DNA of 64,000 nucleotides from Oscillospiraceae bacterium (GCA_021769725.1 JAETSI010000010.1:24974-88973), one strand, 5' to 3'; counted from the stretch's first letter, positions 28,054-38,761 are shown. Made by a program: numbers and translations. Notes: generated from the letters alone by a model not told the origin.

Positions 28054-30948
28054 GTGATGATAAGAACGGTAATTATCTGTCTCATGTCAGTCTGGCTGGT
28101 ATTGTGCGGAGAACTTCCGGCATTTGCGGAAGAGATATACACTCCGTCAGAGCAGACCCTTGAAGCAATGGAAAAGGATTACTATTCATTTGAACCGGAA
28201 GATCCTGATCTTCTTTCTTACGGCAGTTATTACGATAAGTACTGCGGAGAGTTCCGCCCGGATGAGAAAATAATCGTCAATGCGGAGGACTTTTCATTTC
28301 CGGACGAATCGGCGGAGCTTGTGAGTCATACTGCTGAAAATAAAGCCGTAAAAGCCGTAGTCTGGAATGAAAGCGGCGGAGAAGCTGTTTGTACCTTAAA
28401 TGTTCCCACCACCGGAATTTACTGTCTGCGTGCAGACTACTGTCCGCTTTCCGAAACAAGCCAGACTATAGAGCTTTCCCTTGAAATAGATGGAAAACTG
28501 CCTTTTGAAGCGGCTTCACGACTGACTCTCGGCAGGGTATGGGTAAATGAAAGAAAAATATATGATGATTCTCACGGAAATCAGATACGTCCGCCGCAGG
28601 TGCAGCAGGAGATTCGCCGGAGCTGTTTTTTCGGCGACCCTGACGGTCTTTTCGGCGATCCGCTGATTTTTTGTCTTGAGGAGGGCAGACATGAGATTAC
28701 TGTTTCTTCGGGGGCGGGTCAGCTTGCGCTGGAGGGACTGTGCTTTGAAAATCCGCCGGAGCTGCTTTCCTATGAGGAATACCGAAATTCGGAAGCAACT
28801 GAAATAACTCCGGAGAATACGCCGTCCAGACTTTTCAGGATAGAGGGTGAACAAGCGGCAGTCAAGTCTGATGCCACGCTGTGCGCAAATTTCGACAGTG
28901 TTAATTATCTTGTTTCTCCCTCTGACTCGTCAAGGATAGTTTACAATACTTTCGGAGGAGAAAACTGGAGCAAGCCTCTTCAGTTTGTCACCTGGAATAT
29001 CTCCCGGGAGGATGTGGGCAACGACGGCTGGTATAAAATCGGCATAAAATACAGGCAGAACTTTCAGAGAGGGTTCAGTTCCAACAGACGTATCTATCTT
29101 GACGGCAGGGTTGTCTGTTCCGAAATGGATGAGGTGCGTTTTGCCTATGACAGCGACTGGAACATTGCATCGCCGGATGTATTTGTATATCTTGATGCAG
29201 GTGCGGATCATACGCTGACAATGGAAGTTGTTCCGGGAGAAACGGGCAATTCCATGCGTCGACTTGAAGAAGTTCTTGACGAGATAAATACGCAGTATCG
29301 GCAGATTCTTATGATAACCGGGCCGTCACCGGATAAATATACAGATTACTATGTCCATGAAAAGCTTCCCGGTCTGACAGAGCGGCTGGAAGAATTGTCA
29401 GGGCAGCTTAAAGATATCCAGTCGGAACTGGAAGGAATGAGCGGTTCTTACGGTTCAGAGGCGGCAGTTATCGGCAATATGGCAGTTATACTTGACAAAT
29501 GCGTTGAAAAGCCGATCAAAATTCCCTCATATCTTGCCCGGATAAAGGACAGCATAACTTCGGTCTCAGCATGGATGTGTGAATGCCGTGAGCAGCCGCT
29601 GGAGATCGACTATATAGAATTCGCCACAATGGACAGGGAATTCACAAGTTGTAAGCGAAAGCTTTTAAAGTCTGCGGAATTCAGCATTAAGGCGTTTATT
29701 TCCTCATTTTTTCAGGACTACACCACCCTCTCCGATGTTACGGGAGAAGAAGCTGTAGAAGTCTGGGTGGCTATGGGCAGAGATCAGGCGGAACTGGTCC
29801 GTGAAATGACGGAAAGCCAGTTTATTCCGGAATACGGCATACCTGTTTCTGTAAACCTTGTAAGCGGCGGTGTGGTGGAATCGGCTCTTGCGGGAAAAGC
29901 TCCCGATGTGGCGCTGTTTCTGGGTAAAGAATTTCCGGTCAACCTTGCTTCACGAGGGCTTCTTACCGATCTTTCGCAGTATGATGATTTCAATGCGGTC
30001 ATGCAACGCTTCGGGGACAGTGCAGCGGTGCAGTATTCATGGAACGACGGCTGTTACGGAATTCCCCTGACACGTTCGTTCCCTATGATGTTCTACCGGA
30101 CGGATATTCTCTCGGAGCTGGGGTACGATCATCCCCCTGAGACATGGGGCGAGCTTATGGATATGCTCCCTGCTATACAGCGTAACTATATGTCAGTGGG
30201 ACTGGTACTTCCTTCGTCTGATATATCTCCTGCGACCGAAGCCGGACATACCTTTGCAATGCTCATGCTGCAAAACGGCAGGAACTACTTCAGTGATGAT
30301 CTTACGGTGTCCTGCTTTGATTCCATAGAGGCGTACCGCAGCTTTGAGCAGTGGACGGATTTCTACACCAAGTACAGTTTTGAGCAGTCCTATGATGCTT
30401 TCAGTCGGTTCAGAACAGGGGAATATCCTATAGTTATAGCCGAATACAGCTTTTTCAATCAGCTTGAGGGAGCTTCTCCCGAAATAGGCGGATTGTGGGA
30501 CTTCTGTCAGGTGCCGGGAACGCTCAGGACAGACGGTACGATTTCTCACGCCGCAAATTCCAGCGGTACGGGAGCAGTGATATTCAGCAGTGCGGAAAAT
30601 CAGGAAGGTGCATGGGAATTTGTGAAATGGTTTACCGGCACGGATGTACAGGCTGAGTTCGGAGCACGTCTGGAGGGGCTGAACGGAGTAATGGGACGCT
30701 ATGACGCAGCCGACCCGCAGGCGCTTAGTCAGCTTTCCTGGTCGGAGGACGAACTGGTACGTCTTATGGATCAGTGGGAGGAACTGGAGGAGATCCCGGT
30801 TATTCCGGCATCGTATGCCGTTACAAGAAATATCATGAACGCTTTCCGTGAGGTTGTGAACAAGCAGGAAAATCCACGTGATACGCTGCTCTGGTACAAC
30901 AGAGATATCAACGATGAGATAAAGCGAAAAAACGAAACAATGAAGTAA
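28054..30948 (+). CDS. Giant extracellular solute-binding protein with N-terminal carbohydrate-binding-like and helical domains
   Basis: Signal peptide; beta-rich CBM-like segments; C-terminal SBP (EDELVRLMDQWEEL..., GVMGRYDA). Confidence 0.78.
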   Translation: MMIRTVIICLMSVWLVLCGELPAFAEEIYTPSEQTLEAMEKDYYSFEPEDPDLLSYGSYYDKYCGEFRPDEKIIVNAEDFSFPDESAELVSHTAENKAVKAVVWNESGGEAVCTLNVPTTGIYCLRADYCPLSETSQTIELSLEIDGKLPFEAASRLTLGRVWVNERKIYDDSHGNQIRPPQVQQEIRRSCFFGDPDGLFGDPLIFCLEEGRHEITVSSGAGQLALEGLCFENPPELLSYEEYRNSEATEITPENTPSRLFRIEGEQAAVKSDATLCANFDSVNYLVSPSDSSRIVYNTFGGENWSKPLQFVTWNISREDVGNDGWYKIGIKYRQNFQRGFSSNRRIYLDGRVVCSEMDEVRFAYDSDWNIASPDVFVYLDAGADHTLTMEVVPGETGNSMRRLEEVLDEINTQYRQILMITGPSPDKYTDYYVHEKLPGLTERLEELSGQLKDIQSELEGMSGSYGSEAAVIGNMAVILDKCVEKPIKIPSYLARIKDSITSVSAWMCECREQPLEIDYIEFATMDREFTSCKRKLLKSAEFSIKAFISSFFQDYTTLSDVTGEEAVEVWVAMGRDQAELVREMTESQFIPEYGIPVSVNLVSGGVVESALAGKAPDVALFLGKEFPVNLASRGLLTDLSQYDDFNAVMQRFGDSAAVQYSWNDGCYGIPLTRSFPMMFYRTDILSELGYDHPPETWGELMDMLPAIQRNYMSVGLVLPSSDISPATEAGHTFAMLMLQNGRNYFSDDLTVSCFDSIEAYRSFEQWTDFYTKYSFEQSYDAFSRFRTGEYPIVIAEYSFFNQLEGASPEIGGLWDFCQVPGTLRTDGTISHAANSSGTGAVIFSSAENQEGAWEFVKWFTGTDVQAEFGARLEGLNGVMGRYDAADPQALSQLSWSEDELVRLMDQWEELEEIPVIPASYAVTRNIMNAFREVVNKQENPRDTLLWYNRDINDEIKRKNETMK

Positions 30949-30959
30949 GAGGTCAGTAC

Positions 30960-31868
30960 ATGAGAAAAAAGGCGGAGATACGGAAAACTTTCCGGGAGAT
31001 AAGAAAAAACAAGGCGTGTTACGCCATGCTTGCACCGTTTATGATACTGTTTATTCTGTTCACCGTGATACCCGTAGTGATGTCCATTCCGATAGGATTC
31101 ACTGATTTCAACATGGTTCAGAAGCCTGAATTTGTAGGACTGTCAAATTTCCGGACGCTTTTTCTTTCGGATAAGGTTTTTATGGGTTCTATCCGTGTAA
31201 CGATAGTTTTTGCCCTGCTTACAGGTCCGGTGAGCTATGTACTCTGTTTTCTGATCGCATGGCTGATAAACGGAATGCCAAGGCATCTGCGGACAATTTT
31301 CACCCTGATCTTCTATATACCGTCACTGGCAGCGGTATATACCGTGTGGCAGTTGATATTCAGCGGCGATATGAACGGCTATCTCAACTCATTCCTGATT
31401 GATCTGGGAATTATCAATGCTCCGGTACAGTGGCTGACAGACGGAAGATATGTGCTTGGAGTTACCGTTGTCGTACAGCTATGGATTTCACTGGGCGCCG
31501 GATTTCTTGCTCTCCGTGCAGGGTTTCAGAATATTGATCCGGTGCTGTATGAGGCAGGAGCGATAGAGGGTATACGAAATAAGTGGCAGGAACTTATATA
31601 TATCGTTATACCATCTATGACGCCTCAGCTGATGTTTGCAGCGGTGATGCAGATTGTAAGCTCCTTTACGGCAGGTACAGTGGCGCAGAATCTGGTAGGC
31701 TTTCCAAGTACAGATTATAAGGCGCATACGGTCATGACTCACGCTTATGATTACGGCTGGGAGCGTTACGAAATGGGATATGCTTCGGCTATATGTATGA
31801 TACTGTTTATAATTATGTTTTTTCTCAGTCGTCTTATAGCAAAGGGTCTTAAAAAGATTGCAGGATAA
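30960..31868 (+). CDS. Sugar ABC transporter permease (MalF-like)
   Basis: EAA loop EAGAIEGIRNKWQELIYIVIPSM; TM segments. Confidence 0.9.
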   Translation: MRKKAEIRKTFREIRKNKACYAMLAPFMILFILFTVIPVVMSIPIGFTDFNMVQKPEFVGLSNFRTLFLSDKVFMGSIRVTIVFALLTGPVSYVLCFLIAWLINGMPRHLRTIFTLIFYIPSLAAVYTVWQLIFSGDMNGYLNSFLIDLGIINAPVQWLTDGRYVLGVTVVVQLWISLGAGFLALRAGFQNIDPVLYEAGAIEGIRNKWQELIYIVIPSMTPQLMFAAVMQIVSSFTAGTVAQNLVGFPSTDYKAHTVMTHAYDYGWERYEMGYASAICMILFIIMFFLSRLIAKGLKKIAG

Positions 31869-31908
31869 ATTAATTTTACTGTACTGTCACTTATAGGAGG
31901 TGCGGCGG

Positions 31909-32784
31909 ATGTCTGCGGATATAAAAAAGCTCAGGGAGTCAAACAGACCGGCAGGGCGGAAATATGGCGGAACGGCACTTTCGTTTGTATTCCTGAGCAT
32001 ACTGGGACTTTTTATGATATTTCCGATATATCTGACCGTGGTAATGGCTGTAAAGCCTGTGGAAGAACTTTTTGTATTTCCGCCGAAGCTTTATGCGATA
32101 CGTCCTACTCTTGATAATTTCCGTGATATGTTTGCCGCCGTAAGGCAGAACCGTGTTCCGTTTTCAAGATATGTATTCAACAGTGTTTTTGTGACAGTTT
32201 CGGTAACGGCAGCCCAGTGTGTGTTTGCTTCAATGGCTGCTTTTGTACTGGCAAAATGCAAATTTCCGGGAAGCAGGATAATAAATGGCATTATCGTCAC
32301 GTCCCTTCTTTATCAGAGCAGCGTTATTTATATTATGCAGTATATGGTCATGGCGAAGCTCCGGATAATAGATTCTCCACTGGCACTTATTCTTCCGGCG
32401 GCAGCTTCGCCTATGGGAGTTTTTCTGATGCGGCAGTCTATCAGTCAGATTCCCGATTCCGTGCTCGACGCCGCAAAGGTGGACGGCGCAGGGCTTTTCC
32501 GGATATGCTGGCAGATCGTTATCCCGAACCAGAAGCCGGCTCTCATGACTCTTATGATCTTCGCTTTTCAGGCAGCCTGGAACATTCAGGGGAGCGGGGT
32601 CATTTTCCGTGAGCAGTACAAGACTCTTCCGGCAGCGGTCGCTCAGGTGTCGTCTTCCGGTATGGCACGAGCCGGAGTGGCTATGGCAGCTTCCGTATTC
32701 ATGCTGGTACCGCCGGCAGTCGTGTTTATCCTGGCACAGCGGTATGTTATCGAGACTATGGCGCACTCCGGCATCAGGGATTAA
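31909..32784 (+). CDS. Carbohydrate ABC transporter permease (MalG-like)
   Basis: EAA loop DAAKVDGAGLFRICWQIVIPNQKPAL; ATG 31909 after ggaggtg. Confidence 0.9.
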   Translation: MSADIKKLRESNRPAGRKYGGTALSFVFLSILGLFMIFPIYLTVVMAVKPVEELFVFPPKLYAIRPTLDNFRDMFAAVRQNRVPFSRYVFNSVFVTVSVTAAQCVFASMAAFVLAKCKFPGSRIINGIIVTSLLYQSSVIYIMQYMVMAKLRIIDSPLALILPAAASPMGVFLMRQSISQIPDSVLDAAKVDGAGLFRICWQIVIPNQKPALMTLMIFAFQAAWNIQGSGVIFREQYKTLPAAVAQVSSSGMARAGVAMAASVFMLVPPAVVFILAQRYVIETMAHSGIRD

Positions 32785-32996
32785 GGCGACCAATAATGGC
32801 AACTTACGTGGGGACGCTGTCCCCACACCCCTGCCAAAGGGGTGTAAATCCCCTTTGGAATCCCAGTATTGCTTGTTCTTATTACCCCGTAAAGGGGCAA
32901 TAAGAACAAACAGAGCAGAAAGCCCATAGAGAAAATCTCCTTTTGACACGAGTATAAGAAACAGAATCACGTAAGTGCCGTTGTTGTTGCCTTAAT
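32781..32996. repeat. Non-coding hairpin element, copy 2 (minimal form)
   Basis: TIRs ttaaggcgaccaataatggcaacttacgtg / rc ttaaggcaacaacaacggcacttacgtg; hairpins GTGGGGA/TCCCCAC, ccaaagggg/cccctttgg, ttgttcttatt/aataagaacaa. Confidence 0.8.
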
Positions 32997-33028
32997 AGCT
33001 TATAATATCTGTGAACGTTGGTGAATGA

Positions 33029-35074
33029 ATGAAAAAAGTATTATTCTGCGTCATTATTGTCTGGCTGTTTCTTGCGGCTATGATTTGTCCGTTCACGGCG
33101 GCTGCTTTTGATCCGTACGAATCCTACAGCTATGACAGCCGGGGAAACTCCGTGCCTTCTCAGGCGGGGTATACCGCTGTCAGAAGTGTTTCCGGCGCTG
33201 ATCTCGGGGCTGGCAGTTTTGATTCTCCCTCAGATATTTTCTATGATGAAAACGGAACATTTTATATTGCTGATACCGGCAATAATCGGATTGTCGCCGT
33301 AAACGGTGAATTTGACGGCATTTCCGGCATATACGACAGTTTTGTGTTATCCGACGGAAATGAAACACGCTTGAACGAACCGTCCGGAATATTTGTATCT
33401 TTGGAAAGAAATATGATGTATATCGCTGACAGTGGAAACGAAAGAGTGCTTGTGTGCCGTCCGGACGGCAGTGTAGTTATGGAGATAAAAAAGCCGGATT
33501 CTGTCGTTTATGACAGCACAAAGACGTTTATTCCACGCAGGGTAATTGCGGACAAGGCAGGGAATATCTATGTTCTGATCGGCAGCATAACTTCTGGAGC
33601 AGCCATGTTCAGTCCTAATGGTGAGTTTATGGGATTTTACGGTGCAAATCGTGCAGAGCCTACGATGGAAGTCATTGTGCAGAGTATAAGAAATATATTT
33701 TCGTCCGAAGAAAAGCGTTCATGGCGTACAAGAACCGTTCCGTCCGGAATAAGCGGATTTGACATAAACGGCGATTTTATTTTCACCTGTACTGCCTCAT
33801 CTTCCCAGACTATTGACAGGGTCAAAAAGCTGAATGCAGCCGGAAAGAATATCTTTGCGAACAAGTCGGCTGTTTTCGGTGATTTTGCTCCCTCATACGG
33901 TACATCCGAAAATCAGTTCATTGATGTGGATATTTCGGAGGATGGATTTATCAACTGCCTTGATCTGACAACGGGACGATTTTTTCAGTATGACGAGGAA
34001 TGTGAGCTGATCTTCATTGCCGGAACAAAAGCCGGACAGCTTGGAGGATTCAGTGAAGTTTCTGCCATTGAATCGGCAGACAACAGAATCTGCGTTCTGG
34101 ATTCCGCTAAAAATACGGTAACGATTTTTGAGGAAACATCATTCGGAGAGACGGTTCACAGTGCGGTAACGCTTTTCAATGACGGATATTACGAGGAAGC
34201 TCTTGAGCCGTGGTTTGATGTAATACGGCGTGACGGAAATTATCGCAGAGCATATGTGGGTGCTGCATCTGCATTGTTGAATAAGGGTGATTACAAGAGC
34301 GCTATGGAATACGCCCGAGCCGGTTATTCTCCTGATATTTATAACAAGGCGTTTGCGATATGGCGTGAAACATTTGTCAGGGAGCATTTCGGCGTTATTT
34401 TTATGATATTCGTTATTCCTGCCATATTATATATACTGCGCAGAAAGATATATGCGCATGCTGTTAATATGAATACAGCGGCGGCCGGATTTCTTGAAAA
34501 ACATGGGATATATTACGGCAGACGTAAAAAATCGCCGCTCAGGAAATCGTTTTTTATTGTTCTGATGCTGTTTTTGACTCAGATCGCCGACGGAAGACTT
34601 TACGGTTTTCAGTTTGGCTATCCAGACGACAGGACTTTCAGTATTATTCCGTATCTTGTAAAGAGCGTTATTGTTTTTGCCGCCTGGGTCATAGGCAGCC
34701 GTGCAGTGAGTACATTTCTTGACGGAGACGGTACTGCTGCAAAGATCTGCATTTCCAGCGCACAGGCTCTTATCCCCTATATTGTGCAGATTTTCGTCTG
34801 TGTTGCGCTTTCTCATATACTGGTACAGGATGAAGTGGTATTCATTCAGGTAATACGCATTGCAGGAACATCCTGGACGGCAGTTCTGCTGTTTCTTGCC
34901 GTTAAGAATGTACACGGTTATTCGCCGGGAAGAACTCTGTTTTCTATAATTCTTACAGTGGCAGCTATGCTTATAATGCTGTTTTTGCTGGTGCTGTTCA
35001 TGTCTCTTATCCAACAGATGTGGGTATTCGTTTCTTCCGTATTAACCGAAGCTGCGTACCGGATAAGAACGTAA
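33029..35074 (+). CDS. NHL-repeat protein with TPR-like segment and C-terminal Yip1-like membrane domain
   Basis: Repeats FDSPSDIFYDENGTFYIADTGNNRIV, LNEPSGIFVSLERNMMYIADSGNERV; C-terminal TM bundle. Confidence 0.75.
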   Translation: MKKVLFCVIIVWLFLAAMICPFTAAAFDPYESYSYDSRGNSVPSQAGYTAVRSVSGADLGAGSFDSPSDIFYDENGTFYIADTGNNRIVAVNGEFDGISGIYDSFVLSDGNETRLNEPSGIFVSLERNMMYIADSGNERVLVCRPDGSVVMEIKKPDSVVYDSTKTFIPRRVIADKAGNIYVLIGSITSGAAMFSPNGEFMGFYGANRAEPTMEVIVQSIRNIFSSEEKRSWRTRTVPSGISGFDINGDFIFTCTASSSQTIDRVKKLNAAGKNIFANKSAVFGDFAPSYGTSENQFIDVDISEDGFINCLDLTTGRFFQYDEECELIFIAGTKAGQLGGFSEVSAIESADNRICVLDSAKNTVTIFEETSFGETVHSAVTLFNDGYYEEALEPWFDVIRRDGNYRRAYVGAASALLNKGDYKSAMEYARAGYSPDIYNKAFAIWRETFVREHFGVIFMIFVIPAILYILRRKIYAHAVNMNTAAAGFLEKHGIYYGRRKKSPLRKSFFIVLMLFLTQIADGRLYGFQFGYPDDRTFSIIPYLVKSVIVFAAWVIGSRAVSTFLDGDGTAAKICISSAQALIPYIVQIFVCVALSHILVQDEVVFIQVIRIAGTSWTAVLLFLAVKNVHGYSPGRTLFSIILTVAAMLIMLFLLVLFMSLIQQMWVFVSSVLTEAAYRIRT

Positions 35075-35081
35075 TCAATTT

Positions 35082-37850
35082 GTGATCCGGAGGGATTTTG
35101 TGATAATAAGAAAAATTCGGGCTGCGGTTATCGGTATCATGGTATTGTCCTCAATGACTATAGGAGGGAGCGTTTTCGCCGGAAGCCCTGCCGTATACTA
35201 CGACAATCAGGATATCGGAGATGCTGAAAAGGATCGTGCCAAACGTCGTGAGGCAGTTGAAAAGACTGATTTTGACAGCGGCATCGTGAAAGAACTTTTT
35301 TCTTTTGCCGGAAGTTCCGGCGGACTTGATATATATGTAAGGAAAGACGAATCCCTTACGGAGAACGAACTTGATAAAGCGAAGAAGATCGGTGACGCAG
35401 CCGCTCTGTACTCCGCTTCCGGAGAACCCGCAGCCGTTTTTGAGAAGATTTCAGAAAACGACGGAAAAGATGTATTTATCAGCGGAAGCAAAAGGTATAT
35501 CGCTGAGGTATCAGCGAAGGGTGTCAGCGTAAAATCTGTGATATCCACCCTGGACAGCGAAGATGTCTTTTTGTCGGAGGACGGAGCACTGCTTGAGCTT
35601 ATGTCGGAAGATAAAACTAAAACCAAAGCTCGATTCCTTCGCAGCAGCGAAAGTGATGGCAGTCTGATTTACCGTGAAGTGAGCGGTTCACGTTTTGCGT
35701 GGGTATCGCAGGAAATGGATCAGTTTTACGGAATTTATCGCTATTGTGCGGAAAATGAAAGTTTCCGGATGCTGGTAGACGATGAGAATGCTGTTTTCGG
35801 TCTGGAAAGCAAGAAGACGGGGTATATCTGGTGGTCGTCGCCGCCCGGAGCTACGCATGATGATTCCGCTACGGAGATACTTGCCGGAGGTTTGCGGTCG
35901 TCAGTCATACTCAATTACGGCGTTCCGGAAAAGCAAAGTGAAAACAATCTGCTGCGTTCAAATACCGACGACTGCGATATGACCGTTACTGATATAGAAA
36001 ACGGCATCCGTGTGGATTATGATTTCGGCAAAGCAGGCTTTGAGTTCCCGGTAGAATATACTCTGGAGGAAGATCATATGCGTGCTTCATTAAAAGTCGG
36101 AAATATTGAGGAGAAGAATCCTGCCAATATAATTACAGAGATCACTCTCATGGAGACCTTCGGGGCGGCATCTTCGGAAGAGAACGGTTATTTTGTGATC
36201 CCTGACGGCAGCGGAGCACTTATTCGTTTCAATAACGGCAGGACTATGGAGACCAATGCCTATAAACAGCCGATTTACGGCAGAGATATTACTGCTGTTC
36301 CTCAGAACAGGGGCGCATATGCAAGGCAGATTTGTCTTCCGGTATACGGCATTGTAAAGGATGACGGCAATGCTTTGCTTGCAGTGGCAGAAAAGGGGGA
36401 TTCCAATGCCTGTATTTCTGCGAAGATCTCCGGACAGTCCAAAACCAATTATAATATGTGTTCGTTTAGTTTTACCCTGCGTGAGACGGACACCTATTAT
36501 ATGTCCGGCAGCCAGAGTCAGCAGTTTACGGTCTTTGAGGGAGGGGAAATAAAGTCTGATGATATTGAAGTCAGATACTACCCAATTTCCAAAAAAGACG
36601 CAGATTATGCTGATGTGGCTGCACGGTACAGAGAATATCTTATGGATGAAAAGGGATTGACGCCGAAAACAAAAGCAGACAGTGCGCCGCTGTATATTGA
36701 CCTTTACGGCGGAGTAATGAAAAAGCGCTCTGTACTGGGAATTCCGCTTACTCTTAAAACCGCCGTGACATCATACGGGCAGGGACTGGATATTCTGCGT
36801 GAACTTGAAAGCAGCGGTACAGAAGAAATGGTGGTTTCGTACAAGAACTGGACGAACGACAGCATAAAAAACAAGATAGATACTGATGCCAGACCATCCG
36901 GTACGCTTGGTGGGAGAAAGGATTTCAGGGAGCTTACCGATTATATGGAAAGCAGGAACATACTGTTCTACCCTGTTTCCGGCAATGTGACGTTCCGCAG
37001 CGGAAACGGATATTATGCTTTTACCGACGCCGCCGTGCGTGTTTCCGGCAGTTATTCAAGGGTAGTCAGCTATGACAGGGCATACAGCGTTCCTGACAGA
37101 AACCGGGAGAATCTGTCATTGCTTTCACCGGGAAGTTACGGCGGATTTTTTGATGAGCTTTCCGAGGGATGCGAAAAAGCAGGTCTTGACGGAATTTCAG
37201 CAGGAGCGCTGACATCATCACTGTACGGAGACTATAGTAAAAACAGTGTGTCCAGATACGAGGCAATGAAAAAACTTGTCAGAGGTTATGAGGAACTATG
37301 CAGTTCAATGGAGAATGGTATCATGGCAGACGGCGCAAACGCATATGCGCTGCCTTATGTGAGTCATATAAAAAATGTTCCTGCGACATCGAGCCGTTTT
37401 GATATTTTCGATGAGGATGTACCGTTCTATCAGATAGTGATACACGGACTTATTTCGTATACTACCGAAGCGGTGAATGGCAGTCCAGATCCGGATTGGA
37501 TGCTTCTTTATGCGGCAGAAACGGGAAGCTGTCTGCGTTATGATATGGTGTACGAGCAGCCGGGAATGTTAGAGGATACGGAATTTGACATATATTACTA
37601 TGCCGGCAGCAGCGGCTGGACGGCTGAGGCGGCAGAGAGCCAGCAGATTCTTGAGTCTGTTTTGTCCGGCGTGAGCGATGCGTTTATCATCGGCAGAAAA
37701 ACAGAGTTCAGCGGAAGCAGAGTTACCGTTAATTATTCCAACGGTTGTGTAATAACCGTAGATTACAGCGAGGGTTGGATAGAGTACAACGGACGGCGGA
37801 TATATATAAGCCGTGAGGACGAGAAAGGAGAAAAAAATGGGCAGCGGTAA
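35082..37850 (+). CDS. Large secreted/membrane protein, DUF5696-like
   Basis: 922 aa; SKKTGYIWWSSPPGATHDD, YFVIPDGSGALIRFNNGR features and placement next to sugar permeases and the Yip1-like protein. Confidence 0.7.
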   Translation: MIRRDFVIIRKIRAAVIGIMVLSSMTIGGSVFAGSPAVYYDNQDIGDAEKDRAKRREAVEKTDFDSGIVKELFSFAGSSGGLDIYVRKDESLTENELDKAKKIGDAAALYSASGEPAAVFEKISENDGKDVFISGSKRYIAEVSAKGVSVKSVISTLDSEDVFLSEDGALLELMSEDKTKTKARFLRSSESDGSLIYREVSGSRFAWVSQEMDQFYGIYRYCAENESFRMLVDDENAVFGLESKKTGYIWWSSPPGATHDDSATEILAGGLRSSVILNYGVPEKQSENNLLRSNTDDCDMTVTDIENGIRVDYDFGKAGFEFPVEYTLEEDHMRASLKVGNIEEKNPANIITEITLMETFGAASSEENGYFVIPDGSGALIRFNNGRTMETNAYKQPIYGRDITAVPQNRGAYARQICLPVYGIVKDDGNALLAVAEKGDSNACISAKISGQSKTNYNMCSFSFTLRETDTYYMSGSQSQQFTVFEGGEIKSDDIEVRYYPISKKDADYADVAARYREYLMDEKGLTPKTKADSAPLYIDLYGGVMKKRSVLGIPLTLKTAVTSYGQGLDILRELESSGTEEMVVSYKNWTNDSIKNKIDTDARPSGTLGGRKDFRELTDYMESRNILFYPVSGNVTFRSGNGYYAFTDAAVRVSGSYSRVVSYDRAYSVPDRNRENLSLLSPGSYGGFFDELSEGCEKAGLDGISAGALTSSLYGDYSKNSVSRYEAMKKLVRGYEELCSSMENGIMADGANAYALPYVSHIKNVPATSSRFDIFDEDVPFYQIVIHGLISYTTEAVNGSPDPDWMLLYAAETGSCLRYDMVYEQPGMLEDTEFDIYYYAGSSGWTAEAAESQQILESVLSGVSDAFIIGRKTEFSGSRVTVNYSNGCVITVDYSEGWIEYNGRRIYISREDEKGEKNGQR

Positions 37851-38748
37851 AAAAAGGCGTCTTATGACCTATGGCAGGCGCAGGCAGCTTTATGGTTGGG
37901 GCTTTATTTCCCTGTGGTTTGCAGGAACGGTCATGTTTTTCCTGATACCGCTTGTCAATTCGCTGTGGTATTCGTTTAATACAGTGACCATAGAGCCGGG
38001 AAGAATAAAGACGGAGTGGGTGGGAACAGGCAAGTTTGTTCATGCTATGGAAGACCCAAATTTCACCGATGCTCTGGGCAGTACGATTGCCGAAACTCTT
38101 TGGAAGACGCCGTTGATACTGATATTTTCCATGTTTATTGCAGTTGTTCTCAATCAGAATTTCCGTGGCAGATCGCTGGCAAGAGCCGTTTTCTTTCTGC
38201 CTGTCATCATTGTTACCGGACCGGTATTCAAGATAATCAGCGGCGACATGGACGCTACAGGCAGTAGGTCGGCGGAACAATTCTCAACTATGATGTCCAC
38301 TGATCTGGTGGATGAGCTTATGCAGTTTCTGGGAATATATAATATCAGCGACAAAATGAGCACCGTTATCGGGGCGGTTGCGGACAACATTTTCGGTATT
38401 GTCTGGAGTTCGGGCATACAGATACTGCTGTTTCTGGCGGCTCTTCAGAATATTCCGCCCTCTGCAAGGGAAGCGGCAATGCTGGATGGCGCTACTGCAT
38501 GGGAATATTTCTGGAAAATAACCATTCCGTATCTCGGTCCGTTTATTCTGGCAAATTTTATTTTTACGGTCATTGATTCGTTCACAAGTCCGATGAATAA
38601 GGTCATGGAGAGAATACTGAGCATGAAGTCGGAGGTGCTTTACGGTGAAGCATCAGCTATGGCTTGGATATATTTCGTCATTATTCTGGTTATGATCGGT
38701 ATAGTTTACCGGATCATCAGAAAATTTATCTATTACGAAAACGAGTGA
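37837..38748 (+). CDS. Sugar ABC transporter permease
   Basis: EAA loop REAAMLDGATAWEYFWKITIPYLGP; ATG 37837 after gaaaggag. Confidence 0.9.
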   Translation: MGSGKKRRLMTYGRRRQLYGWGFISLWFAGTVMFFLIPLVNSLWYSFNTVTIEPGRIKTEWVGTGKFVHAMEDPNFTDALGSTIAETLWKTPLILIFSMFIAVVLNQNFRGRSLARAVFFLPVIIVTGPVFKIISGDMDATGSRSAEQFSTMMSTDLVDELMQFLGIYNISDKMSTVIGAVADNIFGIVWSSGIQILLFLAALQNIPPSAREAAMLDGATAWEYFWKITIPYLGPFILANFIFTVIDSFTSPMNKVMERILSMKSEVLYGEASAMAWIYFVIILVMIGIVYRIIRKFIYYENE

Positions 38749-38761
38749 AGGGGGGACAGCT

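Noticed and set aside
30193-31035. 280-aa minus-strand ORF
   Set aside because: Antisense to the substrate-binding protein and permease genes; no recognisable domain.
32230-32970. 246-aa minus-strand ORF
   Set aside because: Antisense to the permease gene and running into the hairpin element; no coding signature.
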